NCBI RefSeq assembly: GCF_001243895.1
Contig: NZ_LN851186.1
Coordinates: forward strand, 2,319,300 to 2,383,299
Source: Bacillus testis
GTDB taxonomy: Bacteria > Bacillota > Bacilli > Bacillales > DSM-1321
Direction of reading: 5' to 3'
Length of the DNA stretch: 64,000 nucleotides
The translations under genes and the position numbers were made by a program. Below are positions 17,861 to 27,892 of the stretch, in pieces; the first letter of the stretch is position 1, and the number at the start of each line of letters is the position of its first letter. The notes under the pieces are model-generated. The model ran no database searches. It was not told where the DNA came from and worked only from the letters and a program-made list of their open reading frames with translations.

Positions 17861-17900
17861 ATAACAAAAAACAGGCAGAGGGCTGCCTGTTTTTTGTTAT
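17861..17900. terminator. Terminator overlapping the ypiP stop
   Basis: Perfect 18-bp stem ATAACAAAAAACAGGCAG with an AGGG loop; the TAA of ypiP is inside the stem. Confidence 0.9.
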
Positions 17901-18685
17901 CCTTCCAAATCGATAATACCATAATGGAATTTGCTGGTTTTTCGGACCTGCTGCCGAAAACCGAATTCCTTGAAACGGGTGCTTCGAAAATGATCTTTCA
18001 ACACAACCTTACGCCGTGATACACGCTTTGCTTCTTCCACTGACTCGATAAGCAATAAACCATGATCCGCAAAAGGCGACATTGATTGCATAGCATTGGA
18101 TTCATCTATGCTTTCTTCGAACATGGGATCAAAATAAACAATATCCACGCATTTATCTTCCAGAGAGCGTAAATATTCCAGATGATCCGCATGCTTGACT
18201 GTAATCCTGCCCATCGCATTCCGGATTGCGGATTCCTCATCATTCCAGTTGCGCAATCCTAGTGAGGTAGCATATGCTAGCACAGGACTGGCCTCCAGAC
18301 CTGTAACACTGCCGTCCTCGCCCACAGCATAACTGGCGACAATACTGTCGGAGGCGAAGCCAAGCGTACAGTCGAGGAATGTATCGCCCTTCTGCAGTCC
18401 GCATGCTTCAATAAAAGCATCCCTTCCTCCATTCATCAATGCCTTCACCCTTACTCGTGCGAGGTTTGGATGAAAGAAATAGGGATCTTTAGAGGAGGCG
18501 TGATACAACTGTACTGAATCCGCACTCCGGACAATGACAATATCACAGCCGAGAAGCAAGGAGGAAATCGATTTCTTCTTCCGTTCAACAAACGGCACAC
18601 CGAGTTCCCTGGCAGTATCCAAAGCTGCCTCTACCATTTTAGAAGTAGGCCGTCCAGCTGTCGTAACAATCGCTCTATATGCCAT
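17897..18685 (-). CDS. ypiP: Class I SAM-dependent methyltransferase (YpiP, RsmJ-like)
   Basis: A 262-residue predicted RNA or DNA methyltransferase. The SAM-binding loop is DTFLDCTLGFASDSI, the acidic residue is in VTGLEASPVL, and the catalytic strand is VDIVYFDPMFEES, a DPMF/DPPY motif like that of RsmJ. The N-terminal 80 residues form an added domain starting RAIVTTAGRPTSKMVEAA. It sits 6 nt downstream of brxA on the same strand, so an operon is likely. Confidence 0.88.
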   Translation of the reverse strand: MAYRAIVTTAGRPTSKMVEAALDTARELGVPFVERKKKSISSLLLGCDIVIVRSADSVQLYHASSKDPYFFHPNLARVRVKALMNGGRDAFIEACGLQKGDTFLDCTLGFASDSIVASYAVGEDGSVTGLEASPVLAYATSLGLRNWNDEESAIRNAMGRITVKHADHLEYLRSLEDKCVDIVYFDPMFEESIDESNAMQSMSPFADHGLLLIESVEEAKRVSRRKVVLKDHFRSTRFKEFGFRQQVRKTSKFHYGIIDLEG

Positions 18686-18691
18686 TTTTAC

Positions 18692-19129
18692 TTAAGCAAG
18701 ATGTTGGCTGAAGCCATTTTGAATATTATCCATAATTTCTTCAACGGTGAAATCTTCTATTTCATCACGGGGAATAAAGTGGATGCATTCTTTTCCTTTC
18801 ATAAGCGCCATACTTGGCGATGAAGGTGCATGGCCGCTGATCAATTCACGCATTTTGCTTGTTGCTTCCTTGTCCTGTCCAGCGAAAACTGTCACAATAT
18901 GGTCCGGTTTCTTGTCACTCTCTGCAACAGCTTTAATCGCTGCCGGACGGGCAAGTCCAGCGGCACAACCGCAGACACTGTTGATAACAACGAATGTATA
19001 TCCTTTTTCTTGATTGAAGAAGTTTTCCACCTCTTCAGCCGTTGTCAATTCTTCAAAACCGGCATTTGTTAGTTCTTGGCGCATCGGCTGTGCAACTTGT
19101 TTCATATATTCTTCATAAGCGTTAGACAT
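18692..19129 (-). CDS. brxA: Bacilliredoxin BrxA (YphP)
   Basis: A 145-residue thioredoxin-like protein with the CGC active site in VINSVCGCAAGLARP (Cys53, Cys55). Bacilliredoxins remove bacillithiol from S-bacillithiolated proteins in the cytosol during oxidative or hypochlorite stress. Full length for the family. First gene of a brxA-ypiP unit. Confidence 0.94.
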   Translation of the reverse strand: MSNAYEEYMKQVAQPMRQELTNAGFEELTTAEEVENFFNQEKGYTFVVINSVCGCAAGLARPAAIKAVAESDKKPDHIVTVFAGQDKEATSKMRELISGHAPSSPSMALMKGKECIHFIPRDEIEDFTVEEIMDNIQNGFSQHLA

Positions 19130-19223
19130 TCATATCCACTCCAAATCTAATTCGTAAATACTATAAGCATACTATAAATGGTTTTGCAATAAAAGTCATG
19201 CAGCATGACTGGCCGTTAGGCAA

Positions 19224-19255
19224 AAAGAATCTGCAGACAATCCCGCAGATTCTTT
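19224..19255 (-). terminator. Terminator of the ABC-F gene
   Basis: Stem AAAGAATCTGC/GCAGATTCTTT. Confidence 0.85.
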
Positions 19256-19271
19256 ACTATACTTGCGTTAA

Positions 19272-21155
19272 TTAGGATTCAGCCAACTCGGACAGGTATT
19301 CCCAGCGTTCCATCAGCTTTTCGAGCTTTTCATTCAATCGAGCCTGTTCCTCCATCAAAGCCTGCCCTTTTTCAAAGTCGCTGCCAATCATAGCAAGCTC
19401 AGAGTCCACTCGTTCCAGCTCATCTTCCGCATGCTGGATGTCATCTTCAATGGTCTCCCATTCACGTTTCTCCATATAGGACAATTTCTTTTTCTTTTCC
19501 TTCGGCTGTTCGGCCGGTTTGCTCTCGATGGCTTTTTCAGCTTTTTCGGCTTTTTCCTTAGTGTCTGCAGCCAAAAAGTCGCTGTAAGCTCCATAATAGG
19601 AATCGATGACTCCACCGCCGCGGAAAATCAATAGCTCACTCGCCGCTTTATCAAGGAAGTACCGGTCATGGGATACAGTAACAACCACTCCCGCGAAATG
19701 CTCCAGGAACTCTTCAAGAACCGTCAGCGTTTGGGTATCCAAATCATTGGTAGGTTCGTCGAGCAGCAATACATTCGGTGAAGACATTAAAATGCGAAGC
19801 AGATAAAGGCGGCGCTTCTCTCCGCCCGAAAGTTTATAAATAGGCGTACCATGGGTGCTCATTGGAAACAAAAACTTTTCCAGCATGGCGGAAGCGGATA
19901 AATAACTCCCATCTTTCAATTGGATGGTTTCAGCTTCTTCACGAATATACTCAATCATGCGCAATTGGTCGTTCATGTCTTCATTTTCCTGTGTATAAAA
20001 GCCGATTTTCACCGTCTGGCCATGTTCGATGATGCCCGAATCGACCGTTTCCCGCCCCGCCAAAATGCGAAGAAGGGTGGATTTCCCAGTGCCATTATTG
20101 CCGACGATGCCGATCCGGTCCCCGCGTTTGAAAAGCCGTGAAAAATGATCAAGCACTTTTTTGGCGCCAAAGCTTTTAGAAATATCGATGCACTCAATGA
20201 CTTTTCGGCCTAAACGCGAGCCCGCCAATTCAATCTCCATTTGATCATCTGATGATTTGCGGTTCACATCGCTCTCTAATTGTTCGAAGCGTTGGATTCT
20301 GGCCTTTTGCTTTGTACTTCGCGCCTTCGCTCCCCGTCTCATCCAGGCCAGCTCATTTTTAAACAGGTTTTGCTTCTTGGCCGCTGTGCTCTGTTCGTTT
20401 TCCTCTCTTATGGCTTTGCCTTCCAGGAATGTTTCGTAATTCCCTTTATATTCATATAGATTCCCTTGATCAAGCTCCCATATTTTAGTGGTGACATGGT
20501 CAAGGAAATAGCGGTCATGCGTTACGAATAGAACAGAATTCGGATATTTCACCAGGTATTCCTCAAGCCATTTGATACTGGATGCATCCAGATGGTTTGT
20601 AGGTTCATCTAAGATAAGCAGATCCGGCTGTTCAATCAATGCCTTTGCTAGCGCGGCACGTTTCTTCTGGCCGCCGGATAGGGTACCGAGTTTAGCGGAT
20701 TGGTCTTCCAGCCCGAGTTTCGAAAGGATCGCCTTTCCTTCCGAGCTTCTGTCCCAACCATTTTCGGCGTCCATCCGCTGCTGGAGCTTCATCCATTTTT
20801 CTTGCAGGGCATCGTCCTCAGGTTTTTCCTGAAGTTCATGCAAAGCATCTTCATAATCCCTTATCAAATTAAACAAAGGCGTATCGCTAGCAAACAGGAA
20901 ATCTATAATGCTTACATGATCATCATATTCTGGCTCCTGGGCAAGAAATGAAATCGTGTAATCCTTCGGTTTGATGATTTCACCCTGGTCACTCTCCTCA
21001 ATGCCGGCAATCATCTTCATCAAGGTAGATTTCCCGCAGCCATTCACACCGATAATCCCTATTTTTTCTCCTTGGCTTATGGAAAAAGAAATATCGGCCC
21101 ATAAGGTTTTTTCAGCCATTTGCTTCGATAAATGCTCTGCATTCAAAATCTTCAT
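19272..21155 (-). CDS. ABC-F family translation ATPase (YfmR/Uup type)
   Basis: A 627-residue soluble twin ABC ATPase. Cassette 1: GVNGCGKST, LSGGQKKRAALAKAL, LLILDEPTNHLD. The P-site tRNA interaction linker with ARSTKQKARIQRF lies around 255-295. Cassette 2: GNNGTGKST, LSGGEKRRLYLL, LLLDEPTNDLD. A basic tail follows, then a C-terminal coiled coil (about 540-627), as in Uup/YfmR, which help ribosomes at difficult sequences. No TM segments, so it is not a transporter. Confidence 0.92.
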   Translation of the reverse strand: MKILNAEHLSKQMAEKTLWADISFSISQGEKIGIIGVNGCGKSTLMKMIAGIEESDQGEIIKPKDYTISFLAQEPEYDDHVSIIDFLFASDTPLFNLIRDYEDALHELQEKPEDDALQEKWMKLQQRMDAENGWDRSSEGKAILSKLGLEDQSAKLGTLSGGQKKRAALAKALIEQPDLLILDEPTNHLDASSIKWLEEYLVKYPNSVLFVTHDRYFLDHVTTKIWELDQGNLYEYKGNYETFLEGKAIREENEQSTAAKKQNLFKNELAWMRRGAKARSTKQKARIQRFEQLESDVNRKSSDDQMEIELAGSRLGRKVIECIDISKSFGAKKVLDHFSRLFKRGDRIGIVGNNGTGKSTLLRILAGRETVDSGIIEHGQTVKIGFYTQENEDMNDQLRMIEYIREEAETIQLKDGSYLSASAMLEKFLFPMSTHGTPIYKLSGGEKRRLYLLRILMSSPNVLLLDEPTNDLDTQTLTVLEEFLEHFAGVVVTVSHDRYFLDKAASELLIFRGGGVIDSYYGAYSDFLAADTKEKAEKAEKAIESKPAEQPKEKKKKLSYMEKREWETIEDDIQHAEDELERVDSELAMIGSDFEKGQALMEEQARLNEKLEKLMERWEYLSELAES

Positions 21156-21297
21156 ACACGCACACCTTCTCTTTCACTTTACTGCTTCTTAATATGTAGC
21201 ACTGCTTAGATTATTCTTCAGCATGCTTATGCATGCTGCCCAACATTCTATTATAACAGCTTCCACTAAAGCTGGTTGTATATGTGTAGCAACCACG

Positions 21298-21331
21298 AAA
21301 AAAGCTCTTTACCGAAAGTAAAAAGCTTTTT
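21298..21331 (-). terminator. Terminator of bsaA
   Basis: Nested stem AAAAAGCT/AGCTTTTT around TTTAC/GTAAA. Confidence 0.7.
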
Positions 21332-21341
21332 CCTTACTACA

Positions 21342-21821
21342 TTATAACAATTTTTTAATTTCCGATTCAATATCAAATGGTTTCGTTTGCGGAGAAAAGC
21401 GTTTCACGACTTCGCCCTGGGCATTAATGAGGAATTTAGTGAAGTTCCATTTAACGCCTTTAGAGCCAAGCACACCAGGAGCTTGGGCAGTCAGATATTG
21501 AAAGATTGGATGAGCATGGTCTCCCTTCACATCGACTTTGGCGAACATCGGGAAGGTGACGCCATAGTTTAATCGGCAAAAGCTATCGATTTCCATGTCA
21601 TCCCCGGGCTCCTGCCCCATAAACTGGTTGCATGGAAATCCCAGGATGACGAACCCTTCATCTTTATATCTTTCATACAACGTCTGCAACTGTTCATATT
21701 GAGGCGTGAATCCGCATTTACTCGCCGTATTGACAATCATGATGACTTTGCCCTTATATTCCTCCAAGGAAATCAAATCCCCATTTATCCTTTTTGCTTC
21801 GAAATCATAAATCGTGGCCAT
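21342..21821 (-). CDS. bsaA: Glutathione peroxidase-family thiol peroxidase (BsaA-like)
   Basis: A 159-residue GPx-fold peroxidase that uses Cys instead of Sec (Cys36 in [10 protein letters not shown]). The tetrad partners are in [13 protein letters not shown] and KWNFTKFLI. Bacterial Cys-GPx enzymes usually take electrons from thioredoxin and reduce peroxides. ATG 21821 has AAGGAG 9 nt upstream; a longer in-frame reading adds an unconserved Cys-rich leader. Confidence 0.9.
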   Translation of the reverse strand: MATIYDFEAKRINGDLISLEEYKGKVIMIVNTASKCGFTPQYEQLQTLYERYKDEGFVILGFPCNQFMGQEPGDDMEIDSFCRLNYGVTFPMFAKVDVKGDHAHPIFQYLTAQAPGVLGSKGVKWNFTKFLINAQGEVVKRFSPQTKPFDIESEIKKLL

Positions 21822-21924
21822 ACAACAACTCTCCTTACATAATAGCTGCTTTAATTGTACGAAATACGAGCCTGTCTCCTCAACTTTCACGTAAAGTTTT
21901 ATCGCAACTGCAACTAAAAGAGTG

Positions 21925-22016
21925 TAATTGGAAAATGAATCAACAGGAGAGGCCCGCTTGGTTCAACAAATAATCAATAAGAGAGGAAGGCCTCCTCCGC
22001 TCAATCTTTGTCATTA
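21925..22016 (+). repeat. Dispersed intergenic repeat, copy J (divergent)
   Basis: Shorter, diverged copy. GGTTCAACAAATAATCAATA and the end TTTGTCATTA align with the family; the final TTA is the stop codon of the minus-strand gene at 22014. Confidence 0.45.
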
Positions 22017-22541
22017 AGGCACAATGGCCAGTAGGCCGTCCAACGCCTTGATGCAATAGGTGGCCAAGGAATAGAGATCTTCGCTCTGTTCTTCTGTTAT
22101 CCTGCGGCGAAAGGAAACAGCCATCTTATAATAGTAGCGGCCTTTTTCTCCATCAACCATTTTTCTTGTTTCCTCGAGTGTGATTTGGCGATCATGGCCC
22201 CAGACTTTCCAAAGGCAGTCATTCAGGGCTGCCAGCCTATCAGCTGAATGGGGCTCATCGGATTCCCACATAAATTCAATATCGACAAAAGCGCTCGGCT
22301 GCAAGGTATTCTCTTCAAGTATTTCATCTGCAAGCTCCTTGAGCGAAGAACGCAGGAGAATGGCAGCCCTGATCCTATCTTGGCCAGTTAAGTGGAAGCT
22401 GATTGTGAAGGCCCTTGATAAAACAGCCAAATCGATTATTTCCGATCGTCCGCTTACCAAAATGTCTCCTGCCATATCATAATCATAGACAGATCCTTCA
22501 AGGATAATCTTAAAGTTTTCATAGGCAGTTGGGTCGAACAT
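22014..22541 (-). CDS. Uncharacterised protein
   Basis: A 175-residue soluble protein starting MFDPTAYENFKIILEGSVYD. Mixed alpha/beta, rich in acidic residues and Arg; an ITLEETRKMVDGEKGRYYYK segment lies near 125-140. No family recognised and no TM segment. ATG 22541 has GAGGGATG at proper spacing; an ATG six bases earlier is too close. It is 13 nt downstream of fhs on the same strand and is probably cotranscribed with it. Confidence 0.7.
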   Translation of the reverse strand: MFDPTAYENFKIILEGSVYDYDMAGDILVSGRSEIIDLAVLSRAFTISFHLTGQDRIRAAILLRSSLKELADEILEENTLQPSAFVDIEFMWESDEPHSADRLAALNDCLWKVWGHDRQITLEETRKMVDGEKGRYYYKMAVSFRRRITEEQSEDLYSLATYCIKALDGLLAIVP

Positions 22542-22554
22542 ATGCATCCCTCAC

Positions 22555-24249
22555 TTAAAATAGGCCCACTGCCTTGCCGTCTTCGCTCACATCCATATTC
22601 AGCGCAGCCGGTTTTTTCGGCAGCCCCGGCATGGTCATGACATCCCCTGTCAGTGCGACAATAAAGCCGGCACCAATCGATGGCTTTAGCTCACGGACGG
22701 AAATGGTGAACGCTTCCGGTCTTCCAAGCTTTTTAGGGTCATCAGAAAGAGAATACTGTGTTTTAGCCATACAGACCGGCAAATGATCCCAGCCGTTGCT
22801 TTCCATTTCCGCCAGTTGTTTTTTAGCTTTTGGCAGAAATTCGACATCCGCTGCCCCATATAACTTGGTTGCAATGGTTCTGATTTTGGATTCAATTGAG
22901 TCGCTTACATCATATAAATAATCAAAATGGTTTTCATTCGCCTTGATGATCTGTTTCACCCGTTTAGCAAGTTCAACACCGCCAGCTCCCCCTTTTTCCC
23001 ATACTTCGGTCAAAGCATAGTCAATCACATGGGCGCTGCATAGTTCGGCAAAAGTCCGCAGTTCGCTTTCATGGTCGCTTACGAATCGATTGAGGGCAAC
23101 AACAAAAGGCAAGCCGAAAGAAGCGATATTCTCACAGTGTTTCAAAAGATTCGCAAAGCCTCTCTTTAACGCTTCCGGATCTTCCTTGGTCAATTCGTCT
23201 TTCGGTACGCCCCCATGCATTTTCAACGCTCGGATTGTAGCCACTATTACAACGGCATCTGGCTTCAAACCGGCACTTCTCGATTTGATATGGAGGAATT
23301 TTTCCGCCCCAAGGTCCGCTCCAAAGCCTGCTTCCGTAACGACATAATCGCCCAATTTCAAGGCCGTTTTAGTGGCAATGACTGAATTGCAGCCATGGGC
23401 GATATTAGCGAAGGGCCCACCATGGATAATGGCTGGAGTATGTTCAATTGTCTGGACCAGGTTCGGCATGATTGCATCCTTCAAAAGGAGTGTCAATGCC
23501 CCTTCCGCTCCAAGCTGGGCTACTGTGACCGGCTCCTTGCCGTATGTATATCCGATCACGATCCGTGACAGGCGATTTCTCAAGTCGGAGATGTTTTCTG
23601 CCAGGCAAAGAATCGCCATAATTTCCGAGGCAACCGTAATGTCGAATCCATCTTCGCGGGGAACGCCCTGCATAGGCCCGCCCAATCCGATCATAACCTT
23701 CCGCAACGCCCGGTCGTTCAAATCAACCACACGTTTCCAAACGATTCTTCTTGGGTCAATCCCCAATTCATTGCCTTGCTGAAGGTGATTGTCAATCAGC
23801 GCGGCTAATGCATTGTTTGCAGCTGTTATCGCATGAAGATCACCTGTGAAATGAAGGTTGATGTCATCCATGGGCAACACTTGGGCATAGCCGCCTCCGC
23901 AAGCGCCTCCTTTGATGCCCATAACAGGTCCCAGAGAGGGCTCCCTCATTGCTATGACAGCTTTCTCGCCAATCTGGCCAAAAGCATCCGCCAAGCCTAC
24001 AGTAACGGTTGATTTTCCTTCTCCAGCCGGTGTCGGATTGATTGCCGTCACTAAAATAAGCTTACCGTCCTCTGTCTGCTTATTTTTCTCCAAAACCCCA
24101 AGGGAAATTTTTGCTTTGTATTTACCGTATTGATCGTATTCATCTTCCGTTAATCCAATTGAATGAGCAATCATATCAATTTTTTTCATTTCCGAACAAT
24201 TTGCGATTTCCAAGTCTGTTTTGTACGTCGTTGTTGAAGATTTACTCAT
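22555..24249 (-). CDS. fhs: Formate-tetrahydrofolate ligase
   Basis: A 564-residue Fhs that makes 10-formyl-THF from formate, THF and ATP. P-loop [15 protein letters not shown], then [20 protein letters not shown] and the substrate-binding [14 protein letters not shown]. Full length for the family. It supplies one-carbon units in the same folate cycle as thyA-dfrA. SD GGAGGGG before ATG 24249. Divergent from metA. Confidence 0.96.
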   Translation of the reverse strand: MSKSSTTTYKTDLEIANCSEMKKIDMIAHSIGLTEDEYDQYGKYKAKISLGVLEKNKQTEDGKLILVTAINPTPAGEGKSTVTVGLADAFGQIGEKAVIAMREPSLGPVMGIKGGACGGGYAQVLPMDDINLHFTGDLHAITAANNALAALIDNHLQQGNELGIDPRRIVWKRVVDLNDRALRKVMIGLGGPMQGVPREDGFDITVASEIMAILCLAENISDLRNRLSRIVIGYTYGKEPVTVAQLGAEGALTLLLKDAIMPNLVQTIEHTPAIIHGGPFANIAHGCNSVIATKTALKLGDYVVTEAGFGADLGAEKFLHIKSRSAGLKPDAVVIVATIRALKMHGGVPKDELTKEDPEALKRGFANLLKHCENIASFGLPFVVALNRFVSDHESELRTFAELCSAHVIDYALTEVWEKGGAGGVELAKRVKQIIKANENHFDYLYDVSDSIESKIRTIATKLYGAADVEFLPKAKKQLAEMESNGWDHLPVCMAKTQYSLSDDPKKLGRPEAFTISVRELKPSIGAGFIVALTGDVMTMPGLPKKPAALNMDVSEDGKAVGLF

Positions 24250-24515
24250 AATTCCCCTCCAAAATGAATGTTCTTTTAACTGATTGTAACACGGCCCATA
24301 CCTTTACAGGACAGAAACCATTGAACAACCTAAAAATTTAAATATTCAAATAATACAGTTATTTCTATTTACTTTTTCTTCAGCTTCTTTATAATGGCAA
24401 TAAAGTGAATTTTTCATTAAATGAACCAAAAGGGTTTTAGGACAAGCGCTTTGTTTCCTAAGCTTAATGAAGCGCGTAGCAAAGAGAAAAAAGACCTATA
24501 CAGGAGGAATGCGCG

Positions 24516-25424
24516 ATGCCGATTAAACTGCCGGCCTTATTGCCGGCCAAAGAAATCCTGGAAAAAGAAAATATTTTTATCATGGATGATAGCAGGGCCA
24601 TTTCGCAGGACATCCGGCCCCTTAATATATTGATTGTCAATTTAATGCCCGAAAAAGAAAAAACCGAAGCCCAGCTTCTTAGGCTGCTGGGAAATACCCC
24701 TCTACAGGTCAACATTACCTTTCTTAAAATGAAGACGCATAATTCAAAGAACACCAGCAAATATCATCTTGACCAATTTTATTCCCACTTCTCGGAAATC
24801 AGGCACCGTAAATACGATGGCATGATCATCACAGGCGCACCTGTGGAAAAATTGCTTTTTGAGCAGGTTGATTATTGGGATGAGCTTACCGAAATCATGG
24901 ATTGGTCTGTTTCTGCCGTCACTTCCACGATGCATATATGCTGGGGAGCACAGGCAGCTCTTTATCATCATTACGGAATCAACAAATATAAACTAAGCAA
25001 AAAATGTTCCGGTGTATTCCTGCATACGGTCAGGAAACAAAAGGAAAAGTTGGTCAGGGGTTTCGATGATGAATTTTACGCACCGCATTCACGGTATACC
25101 AATATTGAAAATGATCAGATCACGCAGCACCCGGACCTGGAGATTCTCGCTTCATCCCGGGAAGCCGGCGCCTATTTGATCAGCTCCAAAGACGGACGGC
25201 ACATCATGGTGACGGGGCACCCAGAGTATGACAATACCACCTTACTGCAGGAGTACCTGCGGGATAAGAAAAAAGGGATAGCAATCGCCTTGCCAAAGAA
25301 TTATTTTCCCCATAACAATCCTGAGTATAAACCGGCACATCGCTGGAGAAGCCATGCCAATCTCCTTTTTTCTAACTGGCTTAATTATTATGTGTACCAA
25401 GAAACGCCTTATCAGTGGGATTAA
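24516..25424 (+). CDS. metA: Homoserine O-acetyltransferase MetA
   Basis: A 302-residue MetA. Catalytic Cys142 lies in [11 protein letters not shown], with His235 and Glu237 in [10 protein letters not shown]. Position 111 is Glu (GAPVEK); in characterised members Glu111 favours acetyl-CoA whereas Gly111 favours succinyl-CoA, so O-acetylhomoserine is the expected product, feeding methionine synthesis. ATG 24516 has AGGAGG upstream. The 266-bp divergent region to fhs shows no S-box or T-box hallmarks. Confidence 0.95.
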   Translation: MPIKLPALLPAKEILEKENIFIMDDSRAISQDIRPLNILIVNLMPEKEKTEAQLLRLLGNTPLQVNITFLKMKTHNSKNTSKYHLDQFYSHFSEIRHRKYDGMIITGAPVEKLLFEQVDYWDELTEIMDWSVSAVTSTMHICWGAQAALYHHYGINKYKLSKKCSGVFLHTVRKQKEKLVRGFDDEFYAPHSRYTNIENDQITQHPDLEILASSREAGAYLISSKDGRHIMVTGHPEYDNTTLLQEYLRDKKKGIAIALPKNYFPHNNPEYKPAHRWRSHANLLFSNWLNYYVYQETPYQWD

Positions 25425-25464
25425 GTTCCCTGGATGCGGATAGTAGCTATTCTTCCAAACCAGC

Positions 25465-25505
25465 AAAAAAATAAGCGTGGAAACGTCTCCCCATGCTTAT
25501 TTTTT
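25465..25505. terminator. Bidirectional terminator
   Basis: Stem AAAAAATAAGC/GCTTATTTTTT behind metA and behind a possible minus-strand small ORF. Confidence 0.8.
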
Positions 25506-25648
25506 CACTTTCCAGGATGAGCATAATGATGCCTGCTCCCATTCAACCGGAAAAAAAGCAAGGGATTTTTTTGATGCTCCTTTTTCTCCACCCAATGCTC
25601 GTTCTTATATTTCCAGCTATTCTTTTGAACTCCTTGCATTGTGCTCAT
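25505..25648 (-). CDS. Possible 47-aa basic miniprotein
   Basis: Starts MSTMQGVQKNSWKYKNEHW and ends HHYAHPGK, rich in Lys, His and Asn. Its start overlaps the end of the 49-aa frame at 25617-25766 in another frame, and it ends exactly at the terminator stem. No family recognised; coding status uncertain. Confidence 0.3.
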   Translation of the reverse strand: MSTMQGVQKNSWKYKNEHWVEKKEHQKNPLLFFRLNGSRHHYAHPGK

Positions 25649-25766
25649 GATCCCTTTTTTTCTGTAAATCCCGGTACAGGCGCTCTGCCTTGGCCAGGCT
25701 GCCGGCCCAGAGATGCCAACGCATGCGCGGCAGCGGATCATCTGTCTGATTTCCTGCAACCCGCAC
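25617..25766 (-). CDS. Possible 49-aa miniprotein
   Basis: GTG start with AAAGGG close upstream and GGGGAGG further up. The product is charged (MRWHLWAGSLAKAERLYRDL, then QKKRDHEHNARSSKE) with biased codons and no hydrophobic segment. It overlaps the start of the 47-aa frame. Unrecognised; coding status uncertain. Confidence 0.3.
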   Translation of the reverse strand: MRVAGNQTDDPLPRMRWHLWAGSLAKAERLYRDLQKKRDHEHNARSSKE

Positions 25767-25860
25767 GTTCCCTTTACTTCCTCCCCTTTGCAAGATTCTT
25801 ATAGCAAAAAACTCCACAATTAGCCAATTGCAGAGTTTTAAACATGCTGTTCTTTTTTCC

Positions 25861-26001
25861 GTTCTAACTGGCGCTAAAAATTAGCACCAACATAAGAATG
25901 AAGTCGAAGAGAAAGAGAACGCCAGGAAGAATGAGTTTGATTCAATGGATAATAATCGCCTGGCAATCTATAAAATTTCTGCCAATCAACGTTTCACTTT
26001 A
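25861..26001 (+). repeat. Dispersed intergenic repeat, copy C
   Basis: Begins GTTCTAACTGGCGCTAA and ends ACGTTTCACTTTA, whose last three bases are the mntR stop codon on the minus strand. Confidence 0.7.
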
Positions 26002-26427
26002 TTGATTACGCTGATCTTTTTCATTCTGGACCTTCTTCAGTTCCTCAATCCGTTCAGGCTTGTCTTCGAAGTATTGGACTAGATCCCCGATGCGGTCGAT
26101 GGAATCCCAGCTCAAGTGGTGTTCAATTCCTTCCACATCTTCATAAATCAGTTCTTCTTTTACACCGATGATCCGCAGAAGCTTCTCCAGCAGTTCATGG
26201 CGGAATACTAAACTCTTCCCGATTTTCTTTCCTTTAGGAGTCAAAATAAGTCCACGATATTTCTCATATACTAAGTATTCTTCTTGGTCTAGTTTTTGAA
26301 CCATTTTTGTCACTGAGGATGGATGTACATTTAGGTTTTCAGCAATATCCGATACTCTGGCATAGCCCTTTTCATCAATCAATATATAGATTTGTTCAAT
26401 ATAGTCTTCCATACTAGGTGTTGCCAT
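25999..26427 (-). CDS. mntR: Manganese-dependent transcriptional regulator MntR
   Basis: A 142-residue DtxR-family repressor of manganese uptake genes. It has an N-terminal winged helix ([21 protein letters not shown]) and a dimerisation domain. All metal ligands known from B. subtilis MntR are conserved at the same numbers: Asp8, Glu11, His77, Glu99, Glu102, His103 ([10 protein letters not shown]). ATG 26427 gives [10 protein letters not shown], matching homologues. No mntABCD or mntH gene is in the window. Confidence 0.96.
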   Translation of the reverse strand: MATPSMEDYIEQIYILIDEKGYARVSDIAENLNVHPSSVTKMVQKLDQEEYLVYEKYRGLILTPKGKKIGKSLVFRHELLEKLLRIIGVKEELIYEDVEGIEHHLSWDSIDRIGDLVQYFEDKPERIEELKKVQNEKDQRNQ

Positions 26428-26564
26428 CCTGTATCCTCCCATTCAAAGCATATCATAAAAATTTTACTATATATTCTGCTCTATCACAAGATAAGATAGC
26501 TTCAAGGACATACTGGACCGTTTGCACATTAGGCTGGTTCAGCACCATAAAAGGGTTACAAACG

Positions 26565-26592
26565 GAAAAACCCGGCTATTTGCACCGGGCTT
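26565..26592 (-). terminator. Terminator between trhO and mntR
   Basis: CCCGG/CCGGG stem with T5 on the minus strand. Confidence 0.6.
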
Positions 26593-26593
26593 A

Positions 26594-26727
26594 TTGTGTA
26601 TTCCGCTTACTGGCGCTTAGATACCCACTGCAACGCGAGAGTGCATATGTAGTGAATGATCCGTATGCCAGGATGGATTCTCAGTTGGTATAACCAATGA
26701 TCGATGTAGAAATTAAAGATTCATTTA
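26594..26727 (+). repeat. Dispersed intergenic repeat, copy D
   Basis: TTCCGCTTACTGGCGCTTAG and CAACGCGAGAGTG match copy A; it ends GATTCATTTA, whose TTA is the trhO stop on the minus strand. Confidence 0.6.
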
Positions 26728-27690
26728 TTGCTGATAGGCTGGTTTGATTGCTTCCAACCGTGCTTTTACCTCTTCGGAAGTCAATTTATTTTCGATCACA
26801 TAACGATTCCGTGGAGAAGCGCTGCATTCATACGTACAACCGCGAAGATGTTTATGTTCGTTTTCTTCTGAACATAGGATCTGTTTGTTGCAATCCGGGT
26901 TGGCACAGTTTACATACCGTTCACACGGTTCGCCTGTATAATGGTCTCTGCCGACAATTTCCGGATTTACGTGGTTGACCGGTACGGAGATACGCTCATC
27001 GAATACATAGCACTGCCCTTCGTAATCTTTCCCTTGCACTTCAGGGTCTTTACCGTAAGTGACAATGCCGCCATGCAATTGGCTTACATCCTCGAAGCCT
27101 TCTTTAAGCAGCCATCCTGAAAACTTCTCACAACGAATTCCGCCTGTACAGTATGTAAGGATTTTTTTTCCTTCCAATATTTCTTTGTGTTCACGGATCC
27201 AATCCGGCAGATCGCGGAAATTTTGGATTTCTGGTTTAACGGCTCCCTTGAAGTGGCCAAGGTCATATTCATAATCATTTCGCGCATCAATGACTACTGT
27301 TTCCTCATCTTTCATAGCCTCATGAAATTCCTTCGGGCTCAAATATTTACCGGTAGTCACATTCGGATCGATATCATCTTCTAATCTAAGCGAAACGATT
27401 TCTTTGCGCGGTCTAACATGCATTTTTTTGAATGCATGTCCATCTGCCTCATCCACTTTAAAGACAATCTTTGAAAATAACGGATTTTCTTTCATGGTTT
27501 TCATATATTCATCTGTTTGTTCAATTGTTCCCGAAACTGTTCCATTGATTCCTTCTTGGCCGACCAATATACGCCCTTTCAAGCCCAATTCCTTGCAGAA
27601 TGCCAAATGCTCGGCGGCGAATTCTTCTGCATTTTCAATCGGTACATATAAATAATATAATAAGACTCTATATGGTTTTTGTTCTGACAT
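26725..27690 (-). CDS. trhO: tRNA uridine(34) hydroxylase TrhO (YbfQ/YceA)
   Basis: A 321-residue rhodanese-family enzyme that uses O2 to form 5-hydroxyuridine at the tRNA wobble position. It has an N-terminal UPF0176 domain ([15 protein letters not shown]), a rhodanese domain with the active loop [11 protein letters not shown] (Cys181), and a C-terminal Cys/His-rich zinc-like domain ([20 protein letters not shown]). Full length. A repeat copy overlaps its stop codon. Confidence 0.94.
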   Translation of the reverse strand: MSEQKPYRVLLYYLYVPIENAEEFAAEHLAFCKELGLKGRILVGQEGINGTVSGTIEQTDEYMKTMKENPLFSKIVFKVDEADGHAFKKMHVRPRKEIVSLRLEDDIDPNVTTGKYLSPKEFHEAMKDEETVVIDARNDYEYDLGHFKGAVKPEIQNFRDLPDWIREHKEILEGKKILTYCTGGIRCEKFSGWLLKEGFEDVSQLHGGIVTYGKDPEVQGKDYEGQCYVFDERISVPVNHVNPEIVGRDHYTGEPCERYVNCANPDCNKQILCSEENEHKHLRGCTYECSASPRNRYVIENKLTSEEVKARLEAIKPAYQQ

Positions 27691-27740
27691 CGTTATTACC
27701 CCTTATCTTTACTCATTATTTCAATAGAACTATTTTCCCC

Positions 27741-27892
27741 ATTCTAACTGGCGCTAAGACTCCTTACTTCAACACGAGAGTGAAAATGAAAAAGCGGAAG
27801 CGGGAAATTAGGCGTTAGTAAGAATCTGATTGGTTCAATTAATGATCGGCGGGGGATGAATGAAAAATCCACCGATCAAAGTGTCACTTTAT
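27741..27892 (+). repeat. Dispersed intergenic repeat, copy A (best full-length)
   Basis: Reference copy of about 150 bp. Landmarks in order: TTCTAACTGGCGCTAAGACT, CAACACGAGAGTG, AAAAAGCGGAAGCGGGAAAT, AGGCGTTAGTAAGAATC, TGATTGGTTCAATTAATG, a GATCGGCGG/CCACCGATC hairpin and the end AAAGTGTCACTTTAT. It lies between two divergent genes. Confidence 0.75.

Noticed and set aside
24250-24515. S-box riboswitch before metA or THF riboswitch before fhs
   Set aside because: None of the conserved core words of either class is present.
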